Shown: piece by piece, positions 62,420 to 64,000 of the stretch
Numbering within the stretch: the stretch's first letter is position 1
Layout of the letters: each line of letters begins with the position of its first letter
NCBI GenBank assembly: GCA_016946835.1
Contig: JACVTC010000239.1
Location: forward strand, 42,501 to 106,500
DNA length: 64,000 nucleotides
Origin: Neocallimastix lanati (nom. inval.)
Taxonomy: Eukaryota > Neocallimastigomycota > Neocallimastigomycetes > Neocallimastigales > Neocallimastigaceae
Reading direction: 5' to 3'
Made by a program: the position numbers and the translations under genes
The notes under the pieces: model-generated
Database searches by the model: none
The model's input: the letters and a program-made list of their open reading frames with translations, nothing else
What the model was told of the DNA's origin: nothing

Positions 62420-63058
62420 TTTATTTTATTTTTTTTTTTTTAAAAAAATTGAATGAAAAAATATATATAAAATTAATGTATGATCTTTTTTTTTTTTTAA
62501 ATATTTTCATATATTCATTTATTATATAAAAAACTAAAATATTAGATTTTTAAAAATGACGTTATGAATGTAATTCATTTTTTGGCTAATTCTGTAATTA
62601 ATAATTATAAATACTACTATTATTACTACTACTACTACTACTACTAATAATAATAATAAATACTTCACACAAAATTTTTCATATTATTATAATTATAAAT
62701 TTTTAGTCAAAGAGAGTCTATTATGTTAATAGTGTTGGATTACTTGGATTTGAAACCCTATTAAAGGATAACACCTCATTTAATATACATATTGGAGCAT
62801 ACTTTTCTGAGAAAGCTGAGACATTACAAGTATATATATATAATACTTTTATATATACATTTTATGAATGAATAAGAGAACTCTCTATTTAAATTTTTGT
62901 TATATTGTTATATTTATAGAATGTTGAAAAAAAATTAAAAGCAGGTGTATGGAGGTCCAATAACAAGCTTTAGTTATCTTAATGAATATTTAGGAAAGCC
63001 AGGTTGATCTGAAAGATATAAATTTCAATGCGAAAAAAGAGTATATGATGATGGTAAA
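62205..63058 (+). pseudogene. Broken small membrane-protein gene, 5' exons
   Basis: Exon 1 (62205-62282) encodes MKIKKKFILFSIVIGILYIL..., a membrane or signal segment. Exon 2 (62707-62829) encodes SKRVYYVNSVGLLGFETLLK... to ETLQ. Exon 3 (62945-63053) encodes VYGGPITSFSYLNEYLGKPG, then TGA at 63005-63007, then SERYKFQCEKRVYDDG before a GTAAAAA donor. All junctions keep phase 0. A LINE lies directly after, at 63099, and probably cuts off the rest. I do not recognise the family. Confidence 0.4.
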
Positions 63059-63098
63059 AATTTTATTATTATTATTACTATTATTATTATAATTTATT

Positions 63099-63134
<36 letters not shown>

Positions 63135-64000
63135 CTAGGAATAAACTTTATTTAATAGTATTTTTTTAAAAAATACATGAAGTTTAAATACATGAAATTT
63201 TTTTTTTTTATATTAATACTACGTTATGAGATTCGAGGACGAAATGGCCTCTAACTCTTCCCATTCATCGAAGATAACTCCATGTGGATGAAAATTATCA
63301 TTCGAATCTGTATCAGAATTTCTTCTTTGCCTTATCGTTACGACGTCGACACTCTTGACAACGGTAGGTCTAACACTATACAAATCGATCATGGTGTAAA
63401 AATCTCCAATCACAAAAGGCATAACGTTAGTAAGGAATACCGCAAGCCCCACAAAATATGAAATCGGGAAAGAAGACTCGTTCGAAGGTGATTGAAAAAT
63501 ATTATTAATAAATCGCCTTCTTTCCCCCGAGCCGATCTATAAGATTTCAAATACTGCATTTCCGCCAAGAAGGAGACACAGCACGTAAAAATTGATATTA
63601 TCATCAAAATCTTCCTCTTTATCATCAGGAATGTTCAATGATTTCTCATGAACAATTAGAGAAAAATTAATAAAAATTTCATCAACAAAGGGAATGAAAT
63701 GTTGCCTAAATTCTTCAAATTTAGGACATAAAAGTATCCAGTGTGTAAAACTAGGTATGCTGTTACTCTCACCACAACAAGGGCAGTATGTTGGGCAATA
63801 TTCTGATACTAGATTACTTTTAACATACGTTTTTACATCAAATTTGAATCCACATTTAATTTGTCCAATCCAAAAAATAATTCCAAGAGAAAATTGTGAA
63901 TATTTAAGTGATAGACGATGAATAAATTTTTTAAAACCAAATTTAAATTTCTTGTATTTTGTAGATCTGATCGCAGGAGTGCTTGAATAATGAATATTTT
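63099..64000 (-). mobile_element. LINE 3' part: RT C-terminal zinc finger, tail domain, 3' UTR, poly-A
   Basis: On the minus strand, 64000-63219 is one frame broken only by a TAG at 63537-63539. It contains LSLKYSQFSLGIIFWIGQIK, the zinc knuckle CPTYCPCCGE...HWILLCPKFEEFR, then an acidic stretch, and after the TAG a tail (GSGERRRFINNIFQ...VGLAVFLTNVMPFVIGDFY...). The 3' UTR ends ...TTTATTCCTAGTCT and is followed by a poly-A tail, seen as poly-T at 63099-63131. The C-x2-C...H-x4-C motif marks the end of ORF2 in non-LTR elements. The 5' part lies beyond the window. Parallel fragments are at 30290-30683 and 33113-33701. Confidence 0.78.

Overview
The window reads as nuclear DNA of an extremely AT-rich fungus. 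An anaerobic gut fungus (Neocallimastigomycota) is the best guess. The reasons are an ERMES-type Mdm34 reading frame, small introns with GTAANT...AG ends, a ubiquitin-L40 fusion gene, dozens of (TAA)n and poly-A/T runs, asparagine homopolymers, and fungal-looking Ty3, Copia and LINE retrotransposons. The taxon is inferred, not shown. Host genes are few: a 12-exon leucine-rich-repeat (LRR) membrane protein (7300-10715, minus), an MDM34 relic (26116-29327, plus), ubiquitin-L40 (31501-32072, plus), a many-exon TmcB-like membrane protein (35652-39773, plus) and a broken small membrane-protein gene (62205-63058, plus).

Layout. 1-1250: decayed Copia polyprotein. 1571-1815: unexplained less AT-rich, hairpin-rich island. 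4310-4671: foldback element with 9-bp target duplications. 7300-10715: LRR gene. 10863-25450: an old tandem duplication whose first (TAA)n array took in a complete Ty3 element (11506-18053, minus, LTRs identical by eye) and a complete Copia element (18323-24484, plus). 26116-39773: host genes with LINE fragments. 39959-47117: second Ty3 element (plus), pol broken by one UGA. 47646-53567: LTR-rich tract with a non-autonomous LTR element (49575-52661) beside a related solo LTR. 53575-61655: third Ty3 element (minus), pol open throughout. 61669-62177: SINE-like unit. 63099-64000: LINE 3' part (minus).

The most interesting signal is shared by all three Ty3 elements. At each gag stop codon there is a canonical -1 slippery heptamer (UUUAAAU, AAAAAAC, UUUAAAC), then 7-8 nt, then a GC-rich stem of 5-6 bp with an 8-nt loop. 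Pol is open exactly in the -1 frame. In two of the three, the loop can pair with a segment 14-15 nt downstream to form an H-type pseudoknot. The gag sequences are quite different, so the module seems conserved by function. Other notable points: ATAAT target duplications at several LTR insertions, a probable half-tRNA-Lys primer site in the Copia element, Cys in place of Gly in two retropepsin motifs, and an LRR gene with exactly one 72-nt exon per repeat.
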